NCBI GenBank assembly: GCA_043817345.1 | Contig: JBDRGZ010000066.1 | Span: forward strand, 1-6,358 | Reading direction: 5' to 3' | From: CAYSXS01 sp043817345 | Lineage (GTDB): Bacteria; Patescibacteriota; Patescibacteriia; UBA2196 | DNA: 6,358 nt | Part shown: piece after piece, positions 5,301 through 6,358 of the stretch | How positions within the stretch are numbered: position 1 is the stretch's first letter | Layout: each line of letters begins with the position of its first letter | Made by a program: the position numbers and the translations under genes | The notes under the pieces: generated by a model | Told to the model about the DNA's origin: nothing | The model's input: the letters and a program-made list of their open reading frames with translations, nothing else | Databases searched by the model: none

Positions 5301-5570
5301 TTAATAAATTACCTTCCACATTTTGTCTTTAGAAATTGGTCTACATTCTATAAATCGAACTGAATCACCTATTTTGAATTGATTCTTTTCATCATGCACT
5401 TTATATTTTCTAGAGAATGTATATCTTTTTAAATATCTTTTATGTAGTTTAGTTCTATCAACCTTAACAACAATGGTTTTATCCATCTTATCTGAAACAA
5501 CAATACCAGAAAAAGTTCTTTTGGTCTTTTTCTTAGTATCTTTATCTTGTTTATCTTTTTTATCTGTCAT
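5301..5570 (-). CDS. rpsQ: 30S ribosomal protein S17
   Basis: S17 is a primary 16S rRNA-binding protein of OB-fold type, near the 5' domain of the 30S body. The OB-fold occupies about residues 18-89: RTFSGIVVSDKMDKTIVVKV, then the RKYKVHDEKN block at 54-63, and GDSVRFIECRPISKDKMW at 68-85, which contains the family signature. The N-terminal 17 residues are almost only Lys, Asp, Thr and Gln, a charged extension typical of variable S17 N-termini. At 89 residues the length is normal. It follows rpmC by 12 bases and precedes rplN by 3. Confidence 0.98.
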   Translation of the reverse strand: MTDKKDKQDKDTKKKTKRTFSGIVVSDKMDKTIVVKVDRTKLHKRYLKRYTFSRKYKVHDEKNQFKIGDSVRFIECRPISKDKMWKVIY

Positions 5571-5582
5571 AAAAATTATTTA

Positions 5583-5786
5583 TTATTCAGTGAGTCTATG
5601 ATTTTTCTTTAAATTAAGAATTGTAAGAATTTGTGCGATTGACTTCTTTGTCTTTCTGACGTCTCTGATATTCTTAAGTTGTTTCTGTGATACTTTAAAA
5701 TTTAAATCACGCAACTTGTCTCGTAAGTCTTTTAACATTGTCTTTAGTGCTTCTTCTGATTTATTTTGTAATTCTTTAATTTTCAT
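5583..5786 (-). CDS. rpmC: 50S ribosomal protein L29
   Basis: L29 is a small two-helix protein beside the polypeptide exit tunnel, next to L23, and forms part of the docking site for exit-site factors. The protein begins MKIKELQNKSEEAL, has the long first helix with the LRDKLRDLNFKVSQKQLKN stretch typical of the family, then IRDVRKTKKSIAQILTIL as the second helix. It is 67 residues, the usual size. The identity rests on this pattern and on its place between rplP and rpsQ. Its ATG comes one base after the rplP stop (TAATATG), suggesting coupled translation. Confidence 0.96.
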   Translation of the reverse strand: MKIKELQNKSEEALKTMLKDLRDKLRDLNFKVSQKQLKNIRDVRKTKKSIAQILTILNLKKNHRLTE

Positions 5787-5787
5787 A

Positions 5788-6201
5788 TTATTTAGTCACT
5801 ACCTTTGTTTTAACTGGTAATTTATATCCAGCTAAACTTAAAGCCTTTATTGCATCACTTTCTGGAATACCGCCAACCTCTAATACAACTGTACCTGGTT
5901 TTATGTTAATAACATAATGGTCTAGAGCACCTTTACCTTTACCCATCTTTTGTTCACTACTATGCATGGTAATTGGCTTGTCTGGAAAAATCCTAATCCA
6001 CATTTTACCTGATTTTCTAGTATATCTTACAACTACTCTACGAGCTGCTTCAATTTGACGAGATGTAATTCTACTTTCTGTAGTTGCTTTTAACCCATAT
6101 TCACCAAAACTAACTTTATTTGTACGCGAAGCTAATCTACCACCAGATGTTCCTGCTGTTAAATGCCATTTTCTGTGTTTTGTCTTTTTCGGTGACAACA
6201 T
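5788..6201 (-). CDS. rplP: 50S ribosomal protein L16
   Basis: L16 organises the A-site and aminoacyl-tRNA contacts of the 50S subunit and is added late in assembly. Conserved blocks are MLSPKKTKHRKWH at the start, NKVSFGEYGLKA at 28-39, ITSRQIEAARRVVVRY at 45-60, WIRIFPDKPIT at 68-78, KMGKGKGA at 85-92 and KLPVKTK near the end. At 137 residues the length is standard. The position equivalent to E. coli Arg81, the residue hydroxylated in that species, reads Lys85. The gene begins the visible operon; its start is 17 bases from a palindromic element that separates it from whatever lies upstream, normally rpsC (S3), outside the window. Confidence 0.98.
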   Translation of the reverse strand: MLSPKKTKHRKWHLTAGTSGGRLASRTNKVSFGEYGLKATTESRITSRQIEAARRVVVRYTRKSGKMWIRIFPDKPITMHSSEQKMGKGKGALDHYVINIKPGTVVLEVGGIPESDAIKALSLAGYKLPVKTKVVTK

Positions 6202-6218
6202 ATATATTATTAGTAATA

Positions 6219-6358
6219 GTCATCCTGAGTGACCTTTATGGTTGTTATGAACCGAAGGATCTCGTGGAATAATTGGTTATTTTATTAAATTATAGTTGAA
6301 ATATATATTTCTGACTATTTTTCAACAAGATTCTTCGACTCCTAACAACTCTAGTAGT
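6219..6358. repeat. Palindromic element (copy C) upstream of rplP, cut by the window end
   Basis: This is the same element as at 4762-4914. The left arm starts GTCATCCTGAGTGACC and ends CCGAAGGATCT at 6262; the right arm runs to the window edge and lacks only its outermost part. The visible arms pair well: 24 of 35 comparable positions match, including GTTGTTA against TAACAAC. The centre contains the perfect palindrome GAAATATATATTTC at 6299-6312 flanked by ATAGTT and TGACTAT. It is located 17 bases upstream of the rplP start codon. Its complete end and the upstream gene are not visible here. Confidence 0.8.

Noticed and set aside
39..6201. Stop-codon reassignment (TGA as an amino acid), because no gene ends in TGA
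   Set aside because: All frames are complete under the standard bacterial code with no in-frame TGA, and TAA preference is expected at this base composition.
1525..6358. CRISPR array formed by the three related repeats
   Set aside because: The copies are kilobases apart, separated by housekeeping genes, with large inverted arms and no regular spacers.

Overview
This window is part of the universal ribosomal-protein cluster (S10–spc–alpha region) of an AT-rich bacterium. All thirteen genes lie on the minus strand, so transcription runs from high to low coordinates: rplP (L16), rpmC (L29), rpsQ (S17), rplN (L14), rplX (L24), rplE (L5), rpsN (S14, zinc form), rpsH (S8), rplF (L6), rplR (L18), rpsE (S5), rpsD (S4), rpoA. 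Products were assigned from family motifs read by eye; no database search was possible.

The organism is most likely a member of the Candidate Phyla Radiation (Patescibacteria) or another streamlined lineage. The reasons are a very AT-rich genome, no rpmD (L30) in the cluster (L30 is reported missing across CPR), start codons without Shine-Dalgarno sequences, compact proteins, and an RNA polymerase alpha subunit of only 256 residues with no C-terminal domain. None of these is decisive alone, and a phylogeny of the concatenated proteins would settle it. Twelve genes stop with TAA and one (rpsE) with TAG. The reading frames are intact under the standard bacterial code.

Layout: 5301-6201 holds rplP-rpmC-rpsQ and 4926-5297 holds rplN, all packed with 1-12 base spacers. 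The rplN-rplX spacer of 176 bases is filled by a 153-base palindromic element. Genes rplX-rplE-rpsN-rpsH (3208-4749) are again tightly packed. The 140-base rpsH-rplF spacer holds GC-rich hairpins of a second type. Genes rplF-rplR-rpsE (1631-3067) are tight. A 118-base spacer before rpsD contains half of the first palindromic element, and a 70-base spacer before rpoA contains a short AT-rich hairpin. A third copy of the first element lies upstream of rplP and is cut by the window edge.

The usual genes between rpsE and rpsD (rpmD, rplO, secY, adk, map, infA, rpmJ, rpsM, rpsK) are absent from this locus, so the spc and alpha parts are directly joined. The ribosomal proteins build both subunits, and rpoA provides the assembly platform for RNA polymerase. 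No new enzymatic or defence system is visible. The unusual content is the set of hairpin-forming repeats in every long spacer, each just upstream of a start codon, together with the shortened RpoA and the condensed gene order.
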